64,000 nt of DNA from Allobogoriella alba (lineage in GTDB: Bacteria > Actinomycetota > Actinomycetes > Actinomycetales > Actinomycetaceae): assembly GCF_042665525.1 (NCBI RefSeq), contig NZ_JBHTCQ010000001.1:1984001-2048000 (forward strand). Reading direction: 5' to 3'. The first letter of the stretch is position 1, and each line of letters begins with the position of its first letter. The position numbers were made by a program, and so were the translations under genes. The notes under the pieces are model-generated. The model worked only from the letters and a program-made list of their open reading frames with translations, did no database searches and was not told the DNA's origin. This document shows positions 1 through 8,283 of the stretch, in pieces.

Positions 1-1479
1 GACCGCAAGAAGGACGACTACCTCCTCGCCCCGACCCACGAGGAGATGTTCACCCTCCTGGTGAAGGACCTGTACTCCTCGTACAAGGACCTGCCGCTCG
101 CGCTCTACCAGATCCAGACCAAGTACCGCGACGAGGCGCGGCCGCGCGCCGGCCTGCTCCGTGGCCGCGAGTTCATCATGAAGGACGCCTACTCCTTCGA
201 CGTCGACGACGAGGGCCTCGACGCCAGCTACGCCAGGCAGCGCGGTGCGTACCAGCGCATCTTCGACCGGCTCGGCTTCGAGTACGTCATCGTCTCCGCC
301 CACTCCGGCGCCATGGGCGGGTCGAAGTCCGAGGAGTTCCTCGCCAAGTCACCCATCGGCGAGGACACCTACGTCGAGTGCAAGGCATGCGGCTACACGG
401 CCAACGTCGAGGCCGCCCGGGCCTTCGTCCCGCCCCCCGTCCCCTACGACGACGCACCAGCCGCACACGCGGAGGACACGCCGGGGACGCCCACGATCGA
501 GACGCTCGTCGAGCACCTCAACGCGCGCTTCCCCCGCGCGGAGGGGTCCTGGACGGCGAGTGACACCCTCAAGAACGTCCTGTTCGTGCTCACCCATCCC
601 GACGGCACCCGCGAGCCCGTCGCGGTCGGCGTCCCGGGTGACCGTGAGGTGGACGCCAAGCGAATGGAGGCGGCCTTCTACCCGGCCACCTTCGCCCCGT
701 TCACGGACGAGGACTTCGCCGCGCACCCGGGCCTGGCCAAGGGGTACATCGGCCCCGGCGCGCTCGGGGAGGACAAGCCCGCGAAGATCAGGTACCTGCT
801 CGACCCGCGGGTCGTCGAGGGAACCCGATGGGTGACCGGTGCGGACGAGCCGGGCAGGCACGTCCTCGACCTCGTCGCCGGCCGGGACTTCACCGGGGAC
901 GGCACGACCGAGGTGGCCGAGGTCTGGCCCGGCGACCCGTGCCCCAACGGCGACGGCGTGCTCGAGACCGCTCGCGGCATCGAGATGGGCCACGTCTTCG
1001 CGCTCGGGCGGAAGTTCGCCGAGGCGCTCGACCTGCGTGTGCTCGACGAGAACGGCAAGTCCGTCGTCGTCACGATGGGCTCCTACGGCATCGGCATCAC
1101 GCGCGCGGTCGCGGCCATCGCCGAGTACAACAACGACGACAAGGGCCTGAGCTGGCCGATGAACGTCGCCCCGGCCCATGTGCACATCATGGCCGCGGGG
1201 AAGGGCGAGGAGATCTTCGCCACCGCCGAGCGGCTGGCCCGCGAGCTCGAGGCGGCCGGCGTCGAGGTGCTGCTCGACGACCGCGCCCGGGTCAGCGCCG
1301 GGGTGAAGTTCGCGGACGCGGAGCTCATCGGCGTCCCGCTCGGCCTGGTCGTCGGCCGCGGCCTGGCCGACGGCGTCGTCGAGATCCGCACGAGGCGCAC
1401 AGGGGAGCGCGAGGAGATCGCGCCCGACCTGGCCGTGGACCGAGTCCGCGAGCTCGTCGACGCGGCTCTGGAGGGCTGA
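1..1479 (+). CDS. proS: Prolyl-tRNA synthetase (5' end outside window)
   Basis: Cytoplasmic enzyme charging tRNA-Pro. The window opens inside the gene, in frame at base 1; 492 residues are visible and roughly the first 90-100 are missing. The first visible residues contain LAPTHEE, the class II motif 2 region of ProS. About visible residues 125-300 form the long insertion of bacterial-type ProS related to the YbaK editing domain (VLTHPDGTREPVAVG near 197). GSYGIGITRAVAAIAEYN near 360 is the motif 3 region, and the anticodon-binding domain follows from HIMAAGKGEEI near 395. The last codons and stop are duplicated downstream by an 85-bp tandem repeat. The gene converges with the DUF4439 lipoprotein gene. 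Confidence 0.97.
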   Translation, partial: DRKKDDYLLAPTHEEMFTLLVKDLYSSYKDLPLALYQIQTKYRDEARPRAGLLRGREFIMKDAYSFDVDDEGLDASYARQRGAYQRIFDRLGFEYVIVSAHSGAMGGSKSEEFLAKSPIGEDTYVECKACGYTANVEAARAFVPPPVPYDDAPAAHAEDTPGTPTIETLVEHLNARFPRAEGSWTASDTLKNVLFVLTHPDGTREPVAVGVPGDREVDAKRMEAAFYPATFAPFTDEDFAAHPGLAKGYIGPGALGEDKPAKIRYLLDPRVVEGTRWVTGADEPGRHVLDLVAGRDFTGDGTTEVAEVWPGDPCPNGDGVLETARGIEMGHVFALGRKFAEALDLRVLDENGKSVVVTMGSYGIGITRAVAAIAEYNNDDKGLSWPMNVAPAHVHIMAAGKGEEIFATAERLARELEAAGVEVLLDDRARVSAGVKFADAELIGVPLGLVVGRGLADGVVEIRTRRTGEREEIAPDLAVDRVRELVDAALEG

Positions 1480-1695
1480 CGAGCGCGAGCGGACGGTGGG
1501 GCGAGGGACGAGGCGCGCCGGGAGCGGAGTGCGAGGAGGCCCGACCATCAGGCTGGAGGGCTGACGAGCGCGAGCGGACGGTGGGGCGAGGGACGAGGCG
1601 CGCCGGGAGCGGAGTGCGAGGAGGCCCGACCATCAGGCTGGAGGGGTGACGAGCGCGAGCGGACGGTGGGGCGAGGGACGAGGCGCGCCGGGAGC
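1468..1695. repeat. 85-bp direct tandem repeat, about 2.7 copies
   Basis: Copies start at 1468, 1553 and 1638; the third is cut at 1695. The unit begins with CTGGAGGG, the last coding bases of proS, so each copy carries the proS end. Copies 1 and 2 read GGGCTGA and copy 3 reads GGGGTGA, otherwise they look identical. The array fills the space between the proS stop and the stop of the convergent gene at 1700. Confidence 0.95.
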
Positions 1696-1699
1696 CGGC

Positions 1700-2725
1700 T
1701 CAACCCTCCGGCAGGCCCGGAAGGGCCGGGGGCGAGCCGCCCCAGGCGCGCACCCGTGCCGCGGAGTCGGCGGCCGCGTCGAGCAACGCACCACGCACCT
1801 CGGCGTCGGCGCGGCCCAGGCTGAAGAGCCAGTGCTCGAGGAGCCGCGTCTCCGCATCGACGACGGCGGACTGCTGGGCGCTCAGCCCCGCCTCCTCGTC
1901 CGCGCCGGGCAGCCCGTACACCCCGGCGCGCTCGTCCGGTGCGCCCGCACCGATCGCGGTGTCGACGAGCGCCTGGAGCTGGGCGACACGACTCTCCGCC
2001 GATTCCCGGCTGCTCCCGTCGGTCCGGGCGGCGACCGTCTCGTAGGCGTAGCGCGCCTGGTCCAGCACACGGACGGTCGGCCCATCGACGCCGCGCTCGA
2101 GCAGCGTCTCCGGTGACATCGGCGCCGCGGGCGGTTCGGCGGGAGGGGCGTCCAGCGCCGCCGCAAGGTCCGCGGCCGCCCGGGCACGTGCCAGGGAGAT
2201 CGACCCCAGCAGCGCGGCAAGATCCTCGTCCGGTGCGGCCAGCGCGGCCTCACGTGCCTGCGTCGCCCCGGTGGTGAGGAGCTCGAGCACGTCACCCGGG
2301 GCGGCGTCGGCCACCGGCGCGGTCGCTGCCGGCTCCGGTGGCGTCGCGCCCTCCGGGGCGCCGTCGGGCCACGCCTCCCACACCCCGCCGAGCGCGTCGA
2401 GGTGCGCCTCGGCCTCCGCCGCGACCCGCTCCAGCGCCGGGCCGCCGTCCTGCGGTTCCGAGCGTTCCGTCAGCGCGGCCACCGTCGCGGCGAGCCGCGC
2501 GCTGCTCGCCGCGGTCTCCTGGCGCAGCTCCTCGGCCGGTCCGGGCGTCGGAGCCTCCGGCGGAGGCGTGTCGAGACGCAGCCCGCATCCGGCCAGCACC
2601 AGGACGCACAGGACCGTGGCGACGAGGCACCGCACCGCGGGACGACGAGGGACGGCGCGACCGGGCGTCGGCCTACCTCCGGCCGGCGGTGTCGGGTGGG
2701 CGATCATCGACGACGATCCTGCCAC
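1700..2725 (-). CDS. Lipoprotein with DUF4439 ferritin-like domain
   Basis: Predicted exported lipoprotein of unknown function, about 341 aa. An arginine-containing N-terminus and hydrophobic stretch (about 33-45) end in LAGC, putting the lipidated cysteine at residue 47. An Ala/Glu-rich helical middle is followed by a C-terminal helical region (about 215-330, with YAYETVAARTDG) that resembles the DUF4439 ferritin-like domain. That family commonly sits next to rimP/nusA in Actinobacteria, as here. I see no complete di-iron ligand set. The start is GTG at 2725; ATG at 2707 is an alternative that keeps the signal peptide. The gene is divergent from rimP and convergent with proS. Confidence 0.8.
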   Translation of the reverse strand: MAGSSSMIAHPTPPAGGRPTPGRAVPRRPAVRCLVATVLCVLVLAGCGLRLDTPPPEAPTPGPAEELRQETAASSARLAATVAALTERSEPQDGGPALERVAAEAEAHLDALGGVWEAWPDGAPEGATPPEPAATAPVADAAPGDVLELLTTGATQAREAALAAPDEDLAALLGSISLARARAAADLAAALDAPPAEPPAAPMSPETLLERGVDGPTVRVLDQARYAYETVAARTDGSSRESAESRVAQLQALVDTAIGAGAPDERAGVYGLPGADEEAGLSAQQSAVVDAETRLLEHWLFSLGRADAEVRGALLDAAADSAARVRAWGGSPPALPGLPEG

Positions 2726-2769
2726 GGCGGCACGCCAGGTCGGCGTGCCCGACGGGTCGGCCGGATCGG

Positions 2770-2775
2770 TAGAGT
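2770..2775 (+). promoter_or_regulatory. Candidate -10 of the rimP-nusA-infB operon
   Basis: TAGAGT fits the actinobacterial TANNNT -10 and lies 33 bases before the chosen rimP ATG. No convincing -35 is visible. Confidence 0.35.
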
Positions 2776-2808
2776 CAGCCTCTGACCATGCGAAGGAGTG
2801 ACGCCACC

Positions 2809-3294
2809 ATGACCCGGCCCCGCCCCACCGAGCTGCACGACCGCCTCCGTGGCGCCGTCGGTCCGGTCGTCGACGCCGCCGGCCTGCTCCTGGAGGACGT
2901 CACCGTCGCCGCGGCCGGCCGCCGGAAGGTCGTGCGTGCCGTCGTCGACCTGCCGGACGGGCCCGGCGGGGTGGACTCGGACCGCCTCGCCGAGGTCTCG
3001 CGCGACATCTCCCGCGTCCTCGACGACGTCGACCTCGTCGAGGGTGCCTACACCCTCGAGGTCTCCACCCCAGGCGCCGACCGGCCGCTCAGCGAGCCCA
3101 GGCACTTCCGCCGCGCCGTCGGACGGCTCCTGCGGCTGCGCACGACGGACGGCAAGGACGTCACGGGCCGCCTGCGAGAGGCGGACGAGTCGGGCCTCGT
3201 GCTCGACGTCGACGGCACCCGCCGGGAGCTGACCTACGACACCGTCTCGAGCGCCCGCGTCGAGATCGAGCTGTCCCGACCCGAGGAGGCATGA
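2809..3294 (+). CDS. rimP: Ribosome maturation factor RimP
   Basis: Needed for late assembly of the 30S subunit, 161 aa. It has an N-terminal alpha/beta domain, the family motif VSTPGADRPL at residues 85-94, and a C-terminal SH3-like domain. I chose ATG 2809 because AAGGAG at 2793-2798 stands 10 nt before it; the in-frame ATG at 2788 has no such site. It is the first gene of the rimP-nusA-ylxR-infB cluster, and its TGA overlaps an in-frame ATG at 3291 that could also start nusA. Confidence 0.95.
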   Translation: MTRPRPTELHDRLRGAVGPVVDAAGLLLEDVTVAAAGRRKVVRAVVDLPDGPGGVDSDRLAEVSRDISRVLDDVDLVEGAYTLEVSTPGADRPLSEPRHFRRAVGRLLRLRTTDGKDVTGRLREADESGLVLDVDGTRRELTYDTVSSARVEIELSRPEEA

Positions 3295-3302
3295 GAGGGC
3301 CC

Positions 3303-4334
3303 ATGGACATCGACATGACGGCTCTCCGTCTGATCGAGAGCGAGCGGGGCATCAGCCTCGAGGTGCTGGTCCGCGCGATCGAGGAGGCCCTCCTCCTCGC
3401 CTACCACCGCACCCCCGGCGCGGTGGAGCAGGCCCGCGTCGAGGTCGACCAGCGCACCGGCCGCGTCACCGTCTACGCCACCGAGGTCGACGAGGAGGGC
3501 AACGCCGTCGGCGAGTTCGACGACACGCCGTCCGGTTTCGGCCGCATCGCCACCGCCACCGCCCGCTCGGTCATCGTCCAGCGCCTGCGCGACGCCGAGG
3601 ACGAGCAGGTCATGGGCAACTACCGGGACAAGGCCGGGGAGATCCTCTCCGGCATCGTCCAGCAGGGCCGGGACCCGCGAGTCGTCCTGGTGGACGTCGG
3701 CGACATGGAGGCCGTGCTCCCCTCGCACGAGCAGGTGCCGACCGAGACCTACGCCCACGGCGACCGGCTGCGCGCCTACGTGGTGGACGTCAGCCGCGGC
3801 TCGAAGGGCCCCTCGGTCACTCTCTCGCGGACCCATCCCAACCTCGTCAAGAAGCTCTTCGCGCTCGAGGTTCCCGAGGTCGCGGACGGCTCCGTGGAGA
3901 TCGTCGCGCTGGCCCGGGAGGCCGGGCACCGCACCAAGATGGCGGTGCGTGCCACGGTCCCGGGTCTCAACGCCAAGGGCGCGTGCATCGGACCGATGGG
4001 GCAGCGGGTGCGGGCCGTGATGGCCGAGCTGGACGGCGAGAAGATCGACATCGTCGACCACTCCGAGGATCCGGCCACGTTCGTGGCCAACGCCCTGTCC
4101 CCGGCCAAGGTCTCCAGCGTGGAGGTGATCGATGCCGAGGCGCACGCGGCCCGGGTCGTCGTCCCGGACTTCCAGCTCTCCCTCGCCATCGGCAAGGAGG
4201 GACAGAACGCCCGGCTGGCGGCACGGCTGACGGGGTGGCGGATCGACATCCATGCCGACACCGAGGGCCCCGCGTCCCAGATCACAGGCTCCGAGGCGGA
4301 GCCGGGTGAGCGTACGGCAGGCGCGCCGGGGTAG
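3303..4334 (+). CDS. nusA: Transcription termination/antitermination factor NusA
   Basis: Binds RNA polymerase and nascent RNA and modulates pausing, termination and antitermination. About 343 aa, the short actinobacterial form without the C-terminal acidic repeats of E. coli NusA. Order: N-terminal polymerase-binding domain (MDIDMTALRLIESERG), S1 domain in the middle, then two KH domains (IGPMGQRVRAVMAELDGEKI and the later SLAIGKEGQNARLAARLTGW). The start at 3303 gives the usual MDIDM N-terminus; ATG at 3291, overlapping the rimP stop, would add four residues. GAGGAGG at 3282-3288 could serve either start. Confidence 0.96.
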   Translation: MDIDMTALRLIESERGISLEVLVRAIEEALLLAYHRTPGAVEQARVEVDQRTGRVTVYATEVDEEGNAVGEFDDTPSGFGRIATATARSVIVQRLRDAEDEQVMGNYRDKAGEILSGIVQQGRDPRVVLVDVGDMEAVLPSHEQVPTETYAHGDRLRAYVVDVSRGSKGPSVTLSRTHPNLVKKLFALEVPEVADGSVEIVALAREAGHRTKMAVRATVPGLNAKGACIGPMGQRVRAVMAELDGEKIDIVDHSEDPATFVANALSPAKVSSVEVIDAEAHAARVVVPDFQLSLAIGKEGQNARLAARLTGWRIDIHADTEGPASQITGSEAEPGERTAGAPG

Positions 4335-4363
4335 AGTGTCCGGTGGGCACGCGCCCGGAATCC

Positions 4364-4729
4364 ATGACACCACGCAGCGATCCACCCACGCCCACGGGCC
4401 CGGTGAGGACCTGCACCGGATGCCGGAGGCGCGCTCCGAGGTCCGTCCTGGTCCGACTGGTCCTGGTCGATGCCACGTCCCGCGTGGAGGTCGACCCGGG
4501 CAAACGGGCACCGGGACGAGGCGCCTGGCTCCACCCGAGCCGGGAGTGCCTGGACCTCGCCCTACGACGCCGAGCGATCGGCCGGGCGCTGCGAGCAGCG
4601 CGCCCGGTGGACACCGACGCCGTGGCGGCGTGGTTCGACGGGCAAATATCTGTAAAGTCTCCGGACGTCATGCACGCCCGTGTGACATCGACCGAGAAGG
4701 CGGGTTGGAAGCCGATGGGCACCCGATGA
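4364..4729 (+). CDS. ylxR: YlxR family RNA-binding protein (DUF448)
   Basis: Small basic protein of about 121 aa placed between nusA and infB, the conserved position of YlxR. It carries RTCTGCRRRAPRSVLVRLV near residues 15-33 and GRGAWLHPS, the RNA-binding loop and family signature. Family members are nucleic-acid-binding proteins linked to transcription and RNase P regulation. The C-terminal extension (about 85-121) is not typical and may be unstructured. ATG 4364 was chosen; GTG 4343 would add seven residues, and neither has a strong ribosome-binding site. It starts 29 bp after nusA. Confidence 0.88.
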   Translation: MTPRSDPPTPTGPVRTCTGCRRRAPRSVLVRLVLVDATSRVEVDPGKRAPGRGAWLHPSRECLDLALRRRAIGRALRAARPVDTDAVAAWFDGQISVKSPDVMHARVTSTEKAGWKPMGTR

Positions 4730-4800
4730 GTACCCAGCGATGAGCTGCCAGCACTAGCACGGTCTGTCCCTGTCTCGGGATGGGCCGAGACAGGAGAGTT

Positions 4801-7623
4801 GTGGCAAAGGTCCGCGTCCACGAGCTCGCGAAAGAGCTCGGCGTCGACAGCAAGACGGTGCTCGCCAAGCTGCGCGAGCAGGGTGAGTTCGTGAAGTCGG
4901 CGTCGTCGACCATCGAGGCCCCCGTCATCCGACGGCTGCGCGAAGCGTTCCCCGCCGCGCCCGCGGAGGACACCACCAAGAAGAAGAGCAAGGCAACCGG
5001 CGCCAAGCCCGCGGCGAAGGCGGCTCCCAAGGCGGAGCCGGCTCCCGAGGTGGAGGCCCCGTCACCCGCCGAGCCGACCGCGCCGGTCGAGCAGGCCGCT
5101 CCGGCGGAGGCTGCTGCCCAGCCGGACGAGCAGGCGAAGCCCGCCGCTCCCGAGCAGGCCGCGCCGGCAGCAGAGGAGGCCGAGCCGTCGGCTCCCGCGG
5201 CGGCCTCGACCGATGCCCGGCCGAGCCCGCGCCCGAAGCCTGCGCAGCCCGGCCGGCCCGGCCCGGCTTCCGACCGTCCGGGTCCGAAGCCCGGGGCGCC
5301 GCGTCCGGGGAACAACCCGTTCGCGACGTCGCAGGGCATGCCGCGTCCGGGCGGCTCCGGTGGCCCGCGCCCGGGCGCGCCGCGTCCGGGGAACAACCCG
5401 TTCGCGACGTCGCAGGGCATGCCGCGTCCGGGCGGTGGCCAGCGTGGCGGCGGCCAGGGTGGCGGTCAGCGCACGGGTGCCGGCCCGCGTCCCGGACCGC
5501 GTCCGGGCGGGCAGCGCCCGAACCCGAACATGATGCCCGGCCAGAGCGCGGTCGGCCGTCCCGGCGCCCCGGCGCGCGGCGAGCGGCGCGGTCGTCCCGG
5601 CGGCGGTCCCGGCGGCCCGGGTGGTCCCGGCGGCGGCTTCGGTGGCCGTCCGGGCGGCGGCGGTCGCGGTCGCGGAGGCCGCGGCGGCACGCAGGGCGCG
5701 TTCGGCCGTCCCGGTGGCAAGCCGGCGCGCGGGCGGAAGTCGAAGCGCGCGAAGCGGCAGGAGTTCGAGCAGCAGTCGGCGCCGAGCCTGGGCGGTGTGC
5801 AGGTCCCGCGTGGTGACGGCAGCACCGAGGTGCGCATCCGTGCCGGTGCCTCGCTGGCCGACTTCGCCGAGCGGATCGACGCGAACCCGGCGGCACTCGT
5901 GACCGTCCTGTTCCACCTGGGTGAGATGGCCACGGCGACCCAGTCGCTCGACGAGGACACCTTCCAGGCCCTCGGCGCCGAGCTGGGCTACGTCGTGAAG
6001 ATCGTGTCCCCGGAGGACGAGGACCGCGAGCTCCTGGAGAGCTTCGACATCGACCTCGCGGCCGAGGAGGCCGCGGAGTCGGACGAGGAGCTCGCCCCGC
6101 GCCCGCCGGTCGTCACCGTCATGGGTCACGTCGACCACGGAAAGACGAAGCTGCTGGACGCGATCCGGTCCACGGACGTGGTCGCCGGCGAGCACGGCGG
6201 CATCACCCAGCACATCGGTGCGTACCAGGTCTCCGCCGAGCACGACGGTGCCGAGCGGAAGATCACCTTCATCGACACCCCGGGCCACGAGGCGTTCACC
6301 GCCATGCGTGCCCGTGGTGCCGACGTCACGGACATCGCGATCCTCGTGGTGGCCGCGGACGACGGTGTCATGCCGCAGACGATCGAGGCGCTGAACCACG
6401 CGCAGGCCGCCAACGTGCCGATCGTGGTCGCCGTCAACAAGGTGGACAAGGAGGGGGCCAACCCCGCCAAGATCCGCCAGCAGCTGACCGAGTACAACCT
6501 GGTGGCCGAGGAGTACGGCGGCGACACCCTGTTCGTCGACGTCTCGGCGCTGCAGCGGATGGGCATGGACGACCTGCTCGAGGCCGTCCTGCTCACCGCC
6601 GACGCCGCCCTCGAGCTGCGGGCGAACCCCGACAAGGACGCCCGTGGTGTGGCCATCGAGGCGAACCTCGACAAGGGCCGCGGCGCCGTCGCGACCGTGC
6701 TGGTCCAGTCCGGCACGCTGCACGTCGGTGACGCCATCGTCGCGGGCACCGCCCACGGCCGTGTGCGCGCGATGTTCGACGAGCACGGCGCGACGATCGA
6801 CGAGGCGGGCCCGGCGCGTCCGGTGCAGGTCCTCGGTCTGCAGTCGGTCCCGCGGGCGGGTGACACCTTCCTCGCGGCGCCCGACGACCGCACGGCTCGG
6901 CAGATCGCCGACAAGCGGGAGGCCGCCGAGCGTGCCGCCACGCTGGCCAAGCGCCGCAAGCGCGTCAGCCTCGAGGACTTCACCCAGGCCCTGGAGGAGG
7001 GCAAGGTCGAGAACCTCAACCTCATCCTCAAGGGTGACGTCTCCGGTGCCGTCGAGGCGCTCGAGGACGCCCTGCTCAAGATCGACGTGGGCGCCGAGGT
7101 CGCGCTGCGGATCATCCACCGCGGTGTCGGTGCGATCACGCAGAACGACGTCAACCTCGCCACCGTCGACAACGCGGTGATCATCGGCTTCAACGTGCGC
7201 CCCGCCGAGCGGGTCGCCGAGATGGCCGACCGCGAGGGCGTGGACCTGAAGTTCTACTCGGTGATCTACGACGCGATCGACGACGTGGAGAACGCCCTGA
7301 AGGGCATGCTCAAGCCGGAGTTCGAGGAGGTCCAGCTGGGCTCCGCGGAGATCCGCCAGATCTTCCGCTCCTCGAAGGTCGGCAACATCGCCGGCTCGAT
7401 CGTGCGGTCCGGGATCATCCGCCGGAACGCCCAGGCCCGCCTGGTGCGCGACGGCGTCGTGGTCGAGGACAACATCACGATCACCTCGCTGCGGCGCGAG
7501 AAGGACGACGTCACCGAGGTCCGCGAGGGCTTCGAGTGCGGCATCGGCCTCGGCAAGGGCATCGACATCGCCGAGGGCGACACGATCGAGACCTTCGAGA
7601 TGCGGGAGAAGCCGCGCGAGTGA
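4801..7623 (+). CDS. infB: Translation initiation factor IF-2
   Basis: GTPase that places initiator fMet-tRNA on the 30S subunit, about 940 aa. The IF2 N-terminal helical domain (residues 1-50) is followed by a long low-complexity linker (about 50-310) rich in Ala/Glu, then Gly/Pro/Arg. Next come the G domain with G1 GHVDHGKT at 442-449, DTPGH from 492 and NKVD from 546, then the two beta-barrel domains, IF2 domain 3 and the C-terminal fMet-tRNA binding domain. Start GTG 4801 follows AGGAG at 4792-4796 and gives the usual MAKVRVHELAKELG. The linker holds a 59-bp exact direct repeat. Confidence 0.98.
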   Translation: MAKVRVHELAKELGVDSKTVLAKLREQGEFVKSASSTIEAPVIRRLREAFPAAPAEDTTKKKSKATGAKPAAKAAPKAEPAPEVEAPSPAEPTAPVEQAAPAEAAAQPDEQAKPAAPEQAAPAAEEAEPSAPAAASTDARPSPRPKPAQPGRPGPASDRPGPKPGAPRPGNNPFATSQGMPRPGGSGGPRPGAPRPGNNPFATSQGMPRPGGGQRGGGQGGGQRTGAGPRPGPRPGGQRPNPNMMPGQSAVGRPGAPARGERRGRPGGGPGGPGGPGGGFGGRPGGGGRGRGGRGGTQGAFGRPGGKPARGRKSKRAKRQEFEQQSAPSLGGVQVPRGDGSTEVRIRAGASLADFAERIDANPAALVTVLFHLGEMATATQSLDEDTFQALGAELGYVVKIVSPEDEDRELLESFDIDLAAEEAAESDEELAPRPPVVTVMGHVDHGKTKLLDAIRSTDVVAGEHGGITQHIGAYQVSAEHDGAERKITFIDTPGHEAFTAMRARGADVTDIAILVVAADDGVMPQTIEALNHAQAANVPIVVAVNKVDKEGANPAKIRQQLTEYNLVAEEYGGDTLFVDVSALQRMGMDDLLEAVLLTADAALELRANPDKDARGVAIEANLDKGRGAVATVLVQSGTLHVGDAIVAGTAHGRVRAMFDEHGATIDEAGPARPVQVLGLQSVPRAGDTFLAAPDDRTARQIADKREAAERAATLAKRRKRVSLEDFTQALEEGKVENLNLILKGDVSGAVEALEDALLKIDVGAEVALRIIHRGVGAITQNDVNLATVDNAVIIGFNVRPAERVAEMADREGVDLKFYSVIYDAIDDVENALKGMLKPEFEEVQLGSAEIRQIFRSSKVGNIAGSIVRSGIIRRNAQARLVRDGVVVEDNITITSLRREKDDVTEVREGFECGIGLGKGIDIAEGDTIETFEMREKPRE
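5296..5435. repeat. 59-bp exact direct repeat inside the infB linker
   Basis: Bases 5296-5354 recur at 5377-5435, an offset of 81 bp (27 codons), so the frame is kept. Each copy encodes APRPGNNPFATSQGMPRPG. It lies in the disordered Gly/Pro/Arg linker, where length variation is normal. Confidence 0.92.
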
Positions 7624-7628
7624 TCCTC

Positions 7629-7708
7629 GGTCCCGTAAGGGAGGTCCCTGTCGGGCGTCGCCAGGCTGGTTGGGTCTGGCGACACTCCGGCAGGGACCTC
7701 CTGGGACC
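7629..7708. terminator. Compound hairpin between infB and rbfA
   Basis: Three nested perfect arms: GGTCCC (7629-7634) with GGGACC (7703-7708); GGAGGTCCCTG (7640-7650) with CAGGGACCTCC (7691-7701); GTCGCCAG (7657-7664) with CTGGCGAC (7676-7683), with an 11-nt apical loop. No T-tract follows. It could be a terminator, a processing site or a structured element; its role is inferred only from shape and place. Confidence 0.6.
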
Positions 7709-7803
7709 CGCCGATCGCATCGCCATCGAGCCCAAGGGGCCGGACGCCTGGCGGCGCCTCGCCGCCGCCCGCGACGACCTCGGTAACGAGTAGGGAGAGA
7801 CGA

Positions 7804-8283
7804 ATGGCTGACGCACCCCGGGCTCGGAGGTTGGCCGAGCGCATCCAGCAGGTCGTGGCGCGCATGCTCGACACGCGGATCAAGGACCCGCGGCTCGGGT
7901 TCGTCACGGTCACCGACGTGCGCGTGACGGGCGACCTGCAGCACGCCACGGTCTTCTACACGGTCTACGGCAGCGACGAGGAGCGGGCCGGGTCCGCCGC
8001 GGCGCTGGAGTCCGCCAGGGGACTCATCCGGTCCGAGGTCGGCAAGCAGACCGGCGTCCGCCTGACCCCGACGCTCGAGTTCGTCCCCGACGCGCTGCCG
8101 GAGACCGCCGCGAGCCTGGAGGAGGCGCTGCGCACGGCGCGCGAGCGGGACGCCGAGCTCGCGGCGCTGGGTGCCGGCGCGAGCTACGCGGGTGACGTCG
8201 ACCCGTACAAGCGGCCCGCCGAGGACGAGCCTGACGAACTCGCCGACGAGCCGGCCGACGGCGAGGCGACCCAGGAGCGGTGA
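7804..8283 (+). CDS. rbfA: Ribosome-binding factor A
   Basis: 30S maturation factor acting on 16S rRNA, 159 aa. The KH-like core (about 1-115) shows RLAERIQQVVARML, DPRLGFVTVTDVRVTGDL and a C-terminal helix with LEFVPDALPETAASLEEAL. The last 35 residues are acidic and probably disordered. GGGAGAGACGA precedes ATG 7804. The gene lies 180 bp after infB across a compound hairpin, and its stop overlaps the truB GTG by four bases, so rbfA and truB are probably translationally coupled. The DUF503 (YlxP) gene often found between infB and rbfA in Gram-positive bacteria is absent. Confidence 0.96.
   Translation: MADAPRARRLAERIQQVVARMLDTRIKDPRLGFVTVTDVRVTGDLQHATVFYTVYGSDEERAGSAAALESARGLIRSEVGKQTGVRLTPTLEFVPDALPETAASLEEALRTARERDAELAALGAGASYAGDVDPYKRPAEDEPDELADEPADGEATQER

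Noticed and set aside
1468..1695. CRISPR array
   Set aside because: The units are contiguous 85-bp direct repeats without unique spacers and no cas gene is near.
2788..2808. rimP starting at ATG 2788
   Set aside because: AAGGAG at 2793-2798 lies between this ATG and ATG 2809 and fits the latter at 10 nt.
5062..7944. Minus-strand open frame of 960 codons opposite infB
   Set aside because: Antisense to infB; composition explained by GC bias.
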